64,000 nt of DNA, from NCBI RefSeq assembly GCF_001278075.1, contig NZ_CP011340.1, positions 2,790,001 through 2,854,000 on the forward strand, written 5' to 3'. The notes below the pieces were generated by a model. That model ran no database searches. It was given only the letters and a program-made list of their open reading frames with translations, and was not told where the DNA came from. This document shows positions 31,699 to 41,381 of the stretch, one piece after another; positions within the stretch are counted from its first letter, which is position 1, and each line of letters starts with the position of its first letter. Both the position numbers and the translations under genes were made by a program. This DNA comes from Streptomyces pristinaespiralis (GTDB lineage Bacteria; Actinomycetota; Actinomycetes; Streptomycetales; Streptomycetaceae).

Positions 31699-31752
31699 TG
31701 ACTGGTGAGTCTACTCTTCCCTTCTTCGGAGAACGGTTGTTTACTCAATGCC

Positions 31753-32373
31753 ATGAGTCACACCGTCGGCATCCGCCAGGCCCAGAAGCAGAGGACTCGC
31801 CAGGCCCTTCTCGACGCCGCGCTGCGGCTGCTCGAGGAACAGAGCCTGAGCAGCCTCGGCCTGCGCGAGGTCACCCGGGCCGTGGGTGTCGCGCCGACCG
31901 CGTTCTACCGGCACTTCCGCGACACGGCGGACCTCGGGGTGGCGCTCGTCGAGGAGACGCTCGGCAGCCTGCACCTCACGATCGGGGAGGCACTGCGGGA
32001 ACCACGCGACGAGGCCCGCATCGAGCGGACCGTCGCACTGGTCGCCGCGCTCGTGCGCACCTCCCCCGCACACGTCCGCTTCATCGCCCGCGAGCGGCAC
32101 GGCGGCGTGGCGGCGGTCCGGGCGGCGATAGGCGAACAGCTCGACCGGTTCTCCGAGGAGGTGGCGGCCGCGTTCGCCGGTGAGCCGGAGTCGGCCGGCT
32201 GGAGCCAGGAGGACCTGAGGATGCTGGCCGGCGTGTACGTCGACCACATGGTGATGACGGCCTCGTCCTTCCTGGAGGCAGGCCCCGGGGGCGAGGACAG
32301 GGTCCGCGCCCTGGCCGTGCGGCAGTTGCGCCTCATCAGCCTCGGCCGCCGCCACTGGCTGGACGGCCCCTGA
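31753..32373 (+). CDS. TetR-family transcriptional regulator (FabR-like)
   Basis: The 206-residue protein begins MSHTVGIRQAQKQRTRQALL. The helix-turn-helix spans about 25-60 (GLREVTRAVGVAPTAFYRHF). The C-terminal helices are the ligand/dimer domain. The N-terminus resembles FabR-like regulators of fatty-acid metabolism. The nearest gene downstream is a thioesterase, convergent, and the divergent neighbours are small membrane proteins. An in-frame upstream ATG adds 16 residues without similarity; I reject it. The ligand is unknown. Confidence 0.9.
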   Translation: MSHTVGIRQAQKQRTRQALLDAALRLLEEQSLSSLGLREVTRAVGVAPTAFYRHFRDTADLGVALVEETLGSLHLTIGEALREPRDEARIERTVALVAALVRTSPAHVRFIARERHGGVAAVRAAIGEQLDRFSEEVAAAFAGEPESAGWSQEDLRMLAGVYVDHMVMTASSFLEAGPGGEDRVRALAVRQLRLISLGRRHWLDGP

Positions 32374-32392
32374 CCTTCCGCCGGAAACGCGT

Positions 32393-32424
32393 CGGCTGCC
32401 TCCCGCCTGGGCGGGAGACAGCCG
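32393..32424. terminator. Hairpin between TetR and thioesterase genes
   Basis: A 15-bp stem with one mismatch (CGGCTGCCTCCCGCC at 32393-32407 with 32410-32424) and a very short loop lies between the converging TetR and thioesterase genes. It can serve both as a terminator. Confidence 0.75.
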
Positions 32425-32472
32425 GAGTCGTCTTCGGGGGCCGGGTGCGCCGGCCCGGCAGGGCCGCGGGGG

Positions 32473-33324
32473 CTACTGACCCCTCGGAGCCTTGGCCAGC
32501 TGGCGGGACTGGGCCACCAGGCGGTCCGCGGAGTCCCAGACGTCCGCGTCCTCCTCCAGGAAACCGCCCGCCAGGTTCCGCGTCGTGATCGAGACCCGCA
32601 GCGGTCCGGGCGCCGGGCGGCAGCGGATGTGGGTGGTCAGTTCGACCGTCGGGGTCCAGCCGGAGAGCCCGAGCTCGAACGACGTCGGCGGCAGCGCGTC
32701 CACCGTCAGCAGCAGGGACAGCGGGTCCGCGTCGCGACCGTCCGCGAGACCGAACCAGCCCCGCATCTCGCCCTTGCCGGAGGGCGCGCCGATCGCCCAG
32801 CCGACGGTGGCCGGGTCCAGCTTGATGTCCAGCCGCTCGGTGATCGCGGAGCTGCCGGGGATCGAGGGCTGCCCGTCGGCCGGTCCGAGGCAGTGCTCGA
32901 GCGGCGGGATCGCCGGCGGCTCGGCGGAAGTACGGACGTCGTCGGGCAGCGAGTCCAGGTCGCCGTACGTCGCCAGCACGCGGATCCGCTCCACCTCGGT
33001 GCCGTCCTCCTCGTACTGGAAGAGCGACGCCTGACCGGTGGAGAGCGTGCGACCGGTGCGCACGGTCTGGGTGCGGATCACCGCGGGTCCCGGCTGGGAG
33101 GCCGTGAGGTAGTGCGCCGACACGGAGAAGGGGTCGGGGTGCGGCAGCGCGTCGCCGAGCGCCCGACCCATGAGGGCCAGCAGATAACCGCCGTTGACGG
33201 CGTGGATGATCGTCCAGCCCGCCGAGAGTTCCACGTCGTAGACGCCGTCCTCGCGCCGCGTGATCGCCGTGTCGCGGTCGAATTCACTGTTGCCGACGGT
33301 CGCCTGAGTCGCTGCTTCTGCCAT
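32473..33324 (-). CDS. Acyl-CoA thioesterase, double hotdog type
   Basis: The 283-residue protein has two hotdog halves. The first contains AGWTIIHAVNGGYLLALMG, and the second contains MRGWFGLADGRDADPLSLL and LTTHIRCRPAPGPLRVSI. The layout is that of the TesB-like family, which hydrolyses acyl-CoA esters; chain-length preference is not visible. The ATG has no clear ribosome site, so the message may be leaderless. It is convergent with the FabR-like TetR gene, and a lipid-related role for both is plausible but not shown. Confidence 0.85.
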   Translation of the reverse strand: MAEAATQATVGNSEFDRDTAITRREDGVYDVELSAGWTIIHAVNGGYLLALMGRALGDALPHPDPFSVSAHYLTASQPGPAVIRTQTVRTGRTLSTGQASLFQYEEDGTEVERIRVLATYGDLDSLPDDVRTSAEPPAIPPLEHCLGPADGQPSIPGSSAITERLDIKLDPATVGWAIGAPSGKGEMRGWFGLADGRDADPLSLLLTVDALPPTSFELGLSGWTPTVELTTHIRCRPAPGPLRVSITTRNLAGGFLEEDADVWDSADRLVAQSRQLAKAPRGQ

Positions 33325-33393
33325 GGCGGTACGGTACAACAGACAACTACTAAGCGGTAGCTTTGTGCACCGGGTCACGCTGCTGCCGACTGG

Positions 33394-34050
33394 TCATGAC
33401 TCGCTGGTCTGCGAACGCCGGTTCCAGGCACGCGGCGCCCGCCAGTGGAAACGCATCGCCAGCAGCCGCAGGACGAACGCCGTCACCACGGCCAGCCCGC
33501 TGGTGAACGGGTTCAGGGCCTCGAAGCGGATGCAGAGCACGACCATCGCCGCACCCACCATCGCCGGCACGGCGTACAGGTCACGGTCCCAGCGCAGCAG
33601 TGAAGGCACTTCGTTGGCCAGCACATCGCGCAGCACACCGCCGCCGACGGCCGTGGCGAGGCCGAGAGTGGCGGAGGACGTGAGTCCGAGGCCGTACTCG
33701 TACGCCTTGGTCGTGCCTGTCACGCAGAACAGGCCGAGTCCGGCAGCGTCGAAGACGTTGACCGCCACCTGGATCCGCTCCACGTGCGGGTGCAGGAAGA
33801 ACACCAGCGCCGTGGCGACCAGTGGCGTGACGAAGTACCCGAGATCGGTGAAGGCGGCGGGCGGTACGGCCCCGATGATCAGGTCGCGCAGCAGCCCGCC
33901 GCCCAGCGCCGTGACCTCGGCGAGGACCGCCATGCCGAACACGTCGAAGTTCTTGCGGACGGCGAGCAGTGCCCCGGAGATCGCGAAGACGAAGATGCCG
34001 ACGATCTCGAGAGAATGCTGGACGGAGGGCGTGAACAGTTCTTGGAGCAC
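33394..34050 (-). CDS. Trimeric intracellular cation channel-type (TRIC/UPF0126) membrane protein
   Basis: The 218-residue protein has six to seven hydrophobic segments with the duplicated GGGLLRDLIIG and GGGVLRDVLANE motifs that mark the UPF0126/TRIC family. Bacterial members form trimeric cation or organic-ion channels. It starts at GTG, reading MLQELFTPSVQHSLEIVG. The start codon lies inside a hairpin and no ribosome site is seen. It follows the oligopeptide transporter genes on the same strand by 46 bases. Confidence 0.88.
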   Translation of the reverse strand: MLQELFTPSVQHSLEIVGIFVFAISGALLAVRKNFDVFGMAVLAEVTALGGGLLRDLIIGAVPPAAFTDLGYFVTPLVATALVFFLHPHVERIQVAVNVFDAAGLGLFCVTGTTKAYEYGLGLTSSATLGLATAVGGGVLRDVLANEVPSLLRWDRDLYAVPAMVGAAMVVLCIRFEALNPFTSGLAVVTAFVLRLLAMRFHWRAPRAWNRRSQTSES

Positions 34051-34078
34051 CGGACAGTTCTACAACGCCCGGTGCTCC
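34044..34078 (-). terminator. Hairpin after the peptide-transporter operon, over the TRIC start
   Basis: A ten-bp perfect stem (GGAGCACCGG at 34044-34053 with 34069-34078) and a 15-base loop lie 19 bases past the last transporter stop. On the minus strand the TRIC start codon (GTG, 34048-34050) sits in its 3' arm. It may terminate the operon or restrict TRIC translation. Confidence 0.5.
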
Positions 34079-34096
34079 AAGGTGTGCGGCGGTCCG

Positions 34097-35514
34097 TCAG
34101 CCGGTCTTGGCCGACTCCGCATCGGAGGCGTCCGACTCCGCAGCGTCGTCCTCGTCGGGACCGGCTGCGTCCGCGTCCGCGTCGGCGTCTGCCGCAGCCG
34201 GCGCGTCGACCGCCGGGGCCGGCGCGTCGTCCTTCGCGGGGACGGCGGCCTCGACCTCGGCCTCGGCCTCGCCCTTCGCGGGAACGTCGGCCTCGACCGG
34301 CGCGTCGGCCTCGGCCGCGGCCTCCTCCGTCTCCGCCGGCTCGTCGGCCTCAGCGGACGCCTTCTCCGGCTCCTGCTCCTTCTTCTTCTCCGGCTCCGGC
34401 TCCGACTCCGCGGCCTCGTCCCCGGACGACTGCGCCGGGATCGCGACCTTGTCGGCGTCCGGGCCCTCCGCCGCCACGGCCTTCGTCTCCGTGACCGCCT
34501 CGATGCCGGTCGGCCGTGTCAGCTCCAGCGTCCCCGCCTCGATCTCGGCGGCGAAGTGGCAGGCCACCTTGTGCCCGTCACCGACGTCCGTCAGCACCGG
34601 CCGCTCGACCGCGCACCTGTCCTGGGCCCACGGGCACCGGGTGTGGAAGCGGCAGCCGGCCGGCGGGTTCGCCGGCGAGGGCAGGTCGCCCTGGAGCAGG
34701 ATCCGCTCGCGCCGGTCCTCCACCTCGGGGTCGGGGACCGGGACCGCCGACATGAGCGCCTTGGTGTACGGGTGCTTGGGCCCCGCGTACAGCGCGTCGC
34801 TCGGCGCCTCCTCCACGAGGGAGCCGAGGTACATGACCCCGATGACGTCCGAGATGTGCCGGACGACCGCAAGGTCGTGGGCGATGACGAGGTACGTCAG
34901 GCCCATCGACTCCTGGAGCTCCTCCAGCAGGTTGATCACCTGCGCCTGCACCGACACGTCGAGTGCCGAGACCGGCTCGTCGCAGATGATCACGTCGGGC
35001 TCGAGGACCAGCGCGCGGGCGATGCCGATGCGCTGGCGCTGGCCGCCGGAGAACTCGTGCGGATAGCGGGAGAGCGCGTTGGTGGGCAGGCCCACCTTGC
35101 CGAGGATCTCCTTGATCTTCTCCCGGCGCTCGTCCTGGTCCTTGCCGATCCCGTGCGCGGCCATGCCCTCGCTGAGGATGGACTCGATGTTCTGCCGTGG
35201 GTTGAGGCTGCCGAGCGGGTCCTGGAAGACCATCTGCAGACGCCGGCGGTACCGGCGCATCTCCTCCTCCGGCAGCTTCGCCAGGTCCGTGCCGTCGAAG
35301 AGGACCTCGCCGTCGGTGATGTCCACGAGCCGCAGCACACCGCGGCCGAGCGTCGTCTTGCCGCAGCCCGACTCGCCCACCAGCCCGTACGTCTGACCGG
35401 CCTCGACCTTGAGCGACACACCGTCGACCGCGTAGACATGGCCGACCGTGCGGTTGAAGAGGACGCCCTTCCTGACGGGGAAGTGGACCTTCACGTCGTC
35501 GAGTTCGAGCAGGC

Positions 35515-35518
<4 letters not shown>
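34097..35518 (-). CDS. Oligopeptide/dipeptide ABC transporter ATPase with acidic C-terminal tail (OppF/DppF type)
   Basis: The 473-residue protein starts [20 protein letters not shown]. The ATPase core (about 1-270) has Walker [13 protein letters not shown], signature [15 protein letters not shown] and Walker [13 protein letters not shown]. The C-terminal OppF-type Cys region ([14 protein letters not shown]) follows. An unusual tail of about 145 residues, almost only Ala, Glu, Asp, Pro, Ser and Lys, ends the protein; ordinary family members stop near 330 residues. Its ATG overlaps the previous stop as ATGA. It powers peptide import with the OppD-type subunit. Confidence 0.93.
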
Positions 35519-36513
<995 letters not shown>

Positions 36514-36519
36514 GGGACT

Positions 36520-37482
36520 TCAGCCTCGCAGCTTCGGGTCGAGGGCTTCGCGCATGGCCTCGCCGAGCAGGGTGAAGCCGAGGGCGGTGATGATGATGCC
36601 GATGGCGGGGTAGGCCGCCATCATCGGCTCGTTGTCGAAGAACCGTTCTGCCTGGGCGAGCATGACGCCCCACTCCGGGATGGCCGGATCGGGGTTGCCG
36701 AGGCCCAGGTAGGACAGGGCCGCGGCCTCGATGATCGCGGTGGCGAGGCTCAGCGTCGCCTGGACGATCACCGGGCTGAGCGAGTTCGGCAGGATCTGGG
36801 TGAGGACGATCCGCTTCTTCCTGATGCCGAGCGCCTTGGCCGCGAGCACGTAATCGCTGCTGCCCTGGACCAGCATCGAACCGCGGAGCAGCCGCGCGAA
36901 GATCGGGATCTGCACGACGCCGACCGCGATCATCACGGTGGTCAGCGACTGCCCCATCACCGCGGCGATGGAGACCGCCAGCAGCAGCGACGGCAGCGAG
37001 AGCATGATGTCGGTGAAGCGCATGATCACGGTGTCGACGCGCTCACCGGTCCTGCCGCCGAGGGTCGCCGCGGCGCCGGAGAGAACGCCGACGAGCGCGC
37101 CGACGATCAGACCGATCAGCATCGACACCACGCCGACCATCAGGGTCTGCCGGGCGCCGACGAGGATCCGGGAGAACATGTCCCGGCCGAGGTGGTCGAG
37201 GCCGAACCAGTTGTCGCCGCGGGCGCCGACGAACTGCCCCTTGTTGGCGAAGACCTCGCCGCGCCACGTCTGGGCGGACGGGCTGTGCGGAGCGAGCCAC
37301 GGTCCGACGATCGCGAGGAGCACGAACAGCGCGATGATGACGGCGCCGATGATGGCCATCTTGCTGGCCCGCAGCCGCCGCATGGCCTCGCGCCACAGAC
37401 TCGCGCCGCTGGTGACCTCGGAGGTCTGCATCAGCTCCGCGAGCCGGTCGATCTTGTCGGCCTTCTTCGTCATGGTCGTCAC
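36520..37482 (-). CDS. Oligopeptide/dipeptide ABC transporter permease (OppC/DppC type)
   Basis: The 320-residue permease starts at GTG one base after the upstream stop; an ATG nine bases on is also possible. A cytoplasmic N-terminus (KADKIDRLAELMQT) precedes about six membrane segments. The EAA loop that docks on the ATPase is AAKALGIRKKRIVLTQILPN. It forms the membrane channel with the OppB-type subunit. Confidence 0.93.
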   Translation of the reverse strand: MTTMTKKADKIDRLAELMQTSEVTSGASLWREAMRRLRASKMAIIGAVIIALFVLLAIVGPWLAPHSPSAQTWRGEVFANKGQFVGARGDNWFGLDHLGRDMFSRILVGARQTLMVGVVSMLIGLIVGALVGVLSGAAATLGGRTGERVDTVIMRFTDIMLSLPSLLLAVSIAAVMGQSLTTVMIAVGVVQIPIFARLLRGSMLVQGSSDYVLAAKALGIRKKRIVLTQILPNSLSPVIVQATLSLATAIIEAAALSYLGLGNPDPAIPEWGVMLAQAERFFDNEPMMAAYPAIGIIITALGFTLLGEAMREALDPKLRG

Positions 37483-37483
37483 G

Positions 37484-38488
37484 TCAGTGCACCCGCACTC
37501 TCGGGTCGATAAGGCTGTACGCGAGGTCGACCAGGAGGTTGATGAGGACGTACACCATCGCGATGAAGAGGATGAACCCGACGAGCACCGGGTAGTCGCG
37601 GGCGTCGATCGAGGTGCGGATGAAGTTGCCGATCCCGTTGAAGGAGAAGACCGACTCGGTCAGCACCGCGCCGGAGAGCAGGCTTCCGGTCAGCAGACCC
37701 ACGGCGGTGACCACCGGCAGCAGCGCGTTGCGCAGCACGTGCCGGCCGCGGACGACCCGCTTGTCGAGACCCTTGGACTCGGCCGTGCGGACGTAGTCCT
37801 CGCCGAGGACCTCGAGGACGCTGGCGCGGGTCATGCGCACGATGACGGCGAGCGGGATGGAGGACAGCGCTATGGCGGGCAGGATCAGATGGTGGATCGC
37901 GTCCAGGCTGGCGTCCAGCTCACCGGTCAGCAGGCCGTCGAGGACGGCGAATCCGGTGACGTCCGTGGCGTCCATGCCGGTGTCGAGCCGTCCGTAGCTC
38001 GGGAACATCTGCAGCTGGACGGCGAAGATCCCCTTGAGGATCAGGGCGAGGAAGAAGACCGGGATGCAGATGCCGATCAGCGATCCGGAGACGGCGCCGA
38101 CGTCGAGCCAGCCGCCGCGGCGCTTGGCCGCCAGGTAGCCCATCGGGATCCCGACAACGATGGCAATGCCGATGGCGACGATGCTCAGTTCGACCGTCGC
38201 CGGGAACCGCGTCGCGAATTCGTCCCACACCGGCTGACCGGTCTGGGTGGACGTGCCGAGGTCCAGTTCGAAGATGCGCTTGAGGAAGCGCCAGTACTGG
38301 ACGTAGACGGGCTGGTCGAGCCCGAGGGCCCGGTTGATACGCGCCACTTCGGCTTCGGTCGCCCGCTCGCCCAGGATCGCTGAGGCGGGTCCGCCGGGCA
38401 GCCGGTTCAGCCAGAGGAAGAGCAGAACCGACAGGCCGAGCAGGGTGGGTATGAGCTGTAGCAGTCTTCGTACGACGAGTCGCAGCAC
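37484..38488 (-). CDS. Oligopeptide/dipeptide ABC transporter permease (OppB/DppB type)
   Basis: The 334-residue permease starts at GTG, reading MLRLVVRRLLQLIPTLLGLS, the typical first helix of OppB. An open frame runs further upstream but has no similarity. The EAA loop is VRTAESKGLDKRVVRGRHVL. About six membrane segments are visible. It follows the binding-protein gene after a strong hairpin. Confidence 0.93.
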   Translation of the reverse strand: MLRLVVRRLLQLIPTLLGLSVLLFLWLNRLPGGPASAILGERATEAEVARINRALGLDQPVYVQYWRFLKRIFELDLGTSTQTGQPVWDEFATRFPATVELSIVAIGIAIVVGIPMGYLAAKRRGGWLDVGAVSGSLIGICIPVFFLALILKGIFAVQLQMFPSYGRLDTGMDATDVTGFAVLDGLLTGELDASLDAIHHLILPAIALSSIPLAVIVRMTRASVLEVLGEDYVRTAESKGLDKRVVRGRHVLRNALLPVVTAVGLLTGSLLSGAVLTESVFSFNGIGNFIRTSIDARDYPVLVGFILFIAMVYVLINLLVDLAYSLIDPRVRVH

Positions 38489-38518
38489 CCCGCGTGCCCC
38501 TTTCTTACGTGCGTCGAT

Positions 38519-38563
38519 GCGGGTCCGCCCGGCCACCGAGGTTCTGTGGCCGGGCGGACCCGC
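38519..38563 (-). terminator. Hairpin between the binding-protein gene and the permease genes
   Basis: A perfect 18-bp stem (38519-38536 with 38546-38563) with a nine-base loop lies between the binding-protein stop and the first permease. Such structures partly stop transcription or protect upstream mRNA, giving more binding protein than permease. Confidence 0.75.
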
Positions 38564-38574
38564 TGGGGTTTCGA

Positions 38575-40245
38575 TTACTTGAAGGAGACCTCGGCGAAGT
38601 TCTCCTGCGTCAGCGGGGAGACCTTCGGCGGGTTGACGTTCTTGGCGAACGCGATCGCCGGCGGGGACGCCGAGATCGGGACACCCGGGACGTACTCCAT
38701 GATCGTCTCGTTGGCCTTCTTGTAGGCCTCCACACGACCCGCGGGGTCGGTGACCTTCGAAGCGGCGTTCACCGAGTCGAAGACCTTCTTGTCGTCGAAG
38801 CCCCACTGCTTGTCGGGACCGGCGAACCAGGTGCCGATGAAGTTGTAGCCGTCGTTGAAGTCACCGGTCCAGCCGAGCATGTGCAGGGCGCAGGAGCCGG
38901 CCTCGGTGGCGTCCAGGTAGTCCGGGGCCCACTTCATGGCCTTCGGGGTGACCGTGATGCCGGCCTTCTCCAGGTCGGCCTTCATACGCTCGAACATGTC
39001 CTGCGGCGCCGGCATGTAGGGGCGCGTGACCTCGGTCGGGTAGCAGAACTCGATCTTGAGCTTCTCCTCACCGGCCTTCTTGAGGAGTTCCTTGGCCTTG
39101 TTGGTGTCGAACGGGTAGGTCTTCACCTTGTCCGAGAAACCGGCGACCGTGTCGGGCATGAACTGGGTCGCGGCCTTGCCGCCCTCGGGCAGCTGCGTCT
39201 TGACGATGCCCTCGCGGTCGATGGCGTGCGAAATGGCCTGCCGGACCTCGAGCTTCTTCAGCGCGGGGTTCTTCGACTGCGTCATACCGACGTAGAAGAT
39301 GTTGAAGACGTCACGGGTCGGGACCTCGTAACCCTCCTTCTCCAGCGTCTTCACGTCGGCCGGGGCGACCAGGTCGTAACCGTCGATGTCACCGGCCTGC
39401 AGCGCCTGACGGCGGCCGGCCTCGGTGTCGATCGTGCGGAAGACCAGGTTCTTGACCTTGGCCTTCTCACCCCAGTAGTCGTCGAAGCGCTCAAGGGTGA
39501 CTTCCTTGTTGCCCTTGTTCCACTTCGTGATCTTGTACGGGCCGGTGCCGGCGACCGTGCCGGCCTCCTGGCTGTACTTGGGGTACGTGATCGCGTCGCC
39601 CTTGGCGGTCGCGTCCTGCTTCTCGTACTCCTTGATGGCCTTCGGCGAGTGGATCGCCAGCGCCTGGAGGGAGAAGCCGCCGGGCAGGTTCGCCGAGGGC
39701 TCGTTGACCTCGATGACCGCGGTGTTCTCGTCCTTCGCCGTGCAGGACTTGTAGTTCGGCTTGGGGGCTTCCTTGTCCTCGTTCTTGGCGAAGCCGCCCA
39801 TGATGGTCTGCCAGTAGTAGGAGACCGCGCTCGACTGGTAGGTGCCCTTCCAGTTGAACCAGTGGTCGTAGTTCGCGCAGACCGCGGCGGCGTTGAACGC
39901 CTCTCCGTCGTGGAACTTCACACCCTTGCGCAGGTTGAACGTCCACACCTTGCCGGCCGGGTCGCTGGACCACTTCTCGGCAAGACCGCCGACGAGCTTG
40001 CTGCCGCCGGACTCGTGCTCGAGCAGGGCCTCGAAGGCCTGACGGGTGACCCGGAAGGTCTCACCGTCGCTCGCGAGCGCAGGGTCGAGGGAGCCGGGGT
40101 CACCGGCGCCGGCGAACACGAACGTGTCCTTGTCGCCGCCCTTGTCACCGTCCTTGCCCCGCTCGCTGGCGCAGCCGGTGGCGATCAGGCCGACGGCCAC
40201 CGCCGCCGTGATCGCCCGGACAGCTCCGGACTTGAATATTCGCAT
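38575..40245 (-). CDS. Peptide-binding lipoprotein of the ABC transporter (SBP_bac_5)
   Basis: The 556-residue protein has a lipoprotein signal: basic MRIFKSGAVR, a hydrophobic run and the lipobox LIATGC, with Cys about residue 25. The mature part contains the family motifs ALASDGETFRVTRQAFEALL and VWTFNLRKGVKFHDGEAFNA. It is anchored on the outer face of the membrane and delivers peptides to the permease. It is the first gene of the operon, followed by two permeases and two ATPases. Confidence 0.95.
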   Translation of the reverse strand: MRIFKSGAVRAITAAVAVGLIATGCASERGKDGDKGGDKDTFVFAGAGDPGSLDPALASDGETFRVTRQAFEALLEHESGGSKLVGGLAEKWSSDPAGKVWTFNLRKGVKFHDGEAFNAAAVCANYDHWFNWKGTYQSSAVSYYWQTIMGGFAKNEDKEAPKPNYKSCTAKDENTAVIEVNEPSANLPGGFSLQALAIHSPKAIKEYEKQDATAKGDAITYPKYSQEAGTVAGTGPYKITKWNKGNKEVTLERFDDYWGEKAKVKNLVFRTIDTEAGRRQALQAGDIDGYDLVAPADVKTLEKEGYEVPTRDVFNIFYVGMTQSKNPALKKLEVRQAISHAIDREGIVKTQLPEGGKAATQFMPDTVAGFSDKVKTYPFDTNKAKELLKKAGEEKLKIEFCYPTEVTRPYMPAPQDMFERMKADLEKAGITVTPKAMKWAPDYLDATEAGSCALHMLGWTGDFNDGYNFIGTWFAGPDKQWGFDDKKVFDSVNAASKVTDPAGRVEAYKKANETIMEYVPGVPISASPPAIAFAKNVNPPKVSPLTQENFAEVSFK

Positions 40246-40338
40246 GGGTCCACCCCGAGGTTCCGCCGTGGGAGAGGTCTTGACGGCCGAACACTACAGA
40301 CGGGAGACACCTGGGAGAACAGTCCGGATAGCGGTGAT

Positions 40339-40367
40339 ACCTACTCGAGACCCGGACACTCAACAAA
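40339..40367 (-). promoter_or_regulatory. Possible sigma-70-type promoter of the peptide-transporter operon
   Basis: On the minus strand TTGTTG (40362-40367) and TAGGTA (40339-40344) are 17 bases apart, about 95 bases upstream of the binding-protein start. The hexamers match Streptomyces HrdB promoters moderately. A transcript start has not been shown. Confidence 0.35.
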
Positions 40368-40456
40368 CCGGGCAGATACGGGACATCCCCGCCAGGCGAT
40401 TTAACACCCTTGACATCCGACGGAGTTCGGTCCCGCAATGTACGCAGCGTCCCAGC

Positions 40457-41248
40457 TCAGCGGGTGTGCGGCGGAGGGTAGCCGTACCCGCCGCCGGTGG
40501 GCGGGGCCCCCGCGTGGGCGTCGCGGTCGTAGAAGGGGCGGGCATTGACGCGCATCCACATGGTGACCGGGTCGTACTCGTCGGCCATGGCCACGGTCGA
40601 CACCGGAAGGCCGTCCGGCACGGCGGCCACCGACTGCTGCATCATCACCCGCACCGTCTTGACCGACTGCGGGCCGGTGTCGTACAGATCCAGACCGATG
40701 GCCAGATACGCGGGGCCCACCGCGGGCTGCACCCAGGCACGCCGCAGCGAGCGGACGGAGGGGGTGCGGTGGGCGTTCTGCGTGAGCAGGGCGTAGAACT
40801 GCGGGATCTCGATCGCGGGGTCCGACAGCCGCAGCGGTCCCGCCGGCATCCGGTCGAGGCCGGTGGCGATACGGCGCAGATCCAGCCACGGCACGCCGAC
40901 ACCGCCGCCGGGCGCGTGCGGGTTCAGCCAGATGCCCCAGCGGTCCGGGTAGAGGGCGCGGGCGATGTCCCGGCCGGTGGTGATCTCGTGCGCGCGGTTC
41001 CAGCCGGAGACGGCGAGCTCCTGGGGGGAGGTGACGCACGGGGCGTAACAGACGCCGTCGATCTCCATGTTCCCGTACTGGGCGTCGGGCGAGCCGGGCT
41101 GCCCGTGCCACAGCAGCATCCAGATCCGGCCGCCGGCGGGGTCGGCGAGGGCGTGCAGCAGCGCCTCGTACGCGTCGTAGCGGCCGGGAGTCACCTGGCG
41201 CAGCATGTGCTCGACCTGCCCGGCCGCCGCGGTGCCTGACGCACTCAC
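40457..41248 (-). CDS. SseB-family protein with C-terminal extension
   Basis: The 263-residue protein starts at GTG (reading SASGTAAAGQVEHMLRQV), with GAGGGG eight bases upstream; an in-frame ATG 27 bases earlier is less well supported. The SseB domain covers about 15-130 (QVTPGRYDAYEALLHALAD, WMLLWHGQPGSPDAQ, MEIDGVCYAPCVTSPQEL). A C-terminal domain has RAWVQPAVGPAYLAIGLDLY and a Gly/Pro-rich end. The name comes from enhanced serine sensitivity in E. coli, but the biochemical function of the family is not known. A related gene lies just upstream. Confidence 0.8.
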   Translation of the reverse strand: MSASGTAAAGQVEHMLRQVTPGRYDAYEALLHALADPAGGRIWMLLWHGQPGSPDAQYGNMEIDGVCYAPCVTSPQELAVSGWNRAHEITTGRDIARALYPDRWGIWLNPHAPGGGVGVPWLDLRRIATGLDRMPAGPLRLSDPAIEIPQFYALLTQNAHRTPSVRSLRRAWVQPAVGPAYLAIGLDLYDTGPQSVKTVRVMMQQSVAAVPDGLPVSTVAMADEYDPVTMWMRVNARPFYDRDAHAGAPPTGGGYGYPPPHTR

Positions 41249-41381
41249 CCTGTTCCGCCCCTCGTTCGGTCCCACCGTTCCGCACAGCCCCTGTCAGGCT
41301 GGTCAGGCCATCAAACCAGCTTAATCGGCCCTCCTGGCAAAGACTTGACCACTGGTCTCTCTTTCGTGTCGGGCCCGAGTC

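Noticed and set aside
31653..31752. A tRNA or small RNA in the TetR intergenic region
   Set aside because: The only structure is a short operator-like repeat.
40410..40415. A plus-strand TTGACA that could be a -35 element
   Set aside because: No -10 match at a proper spacing and no plus-strand gene follows.
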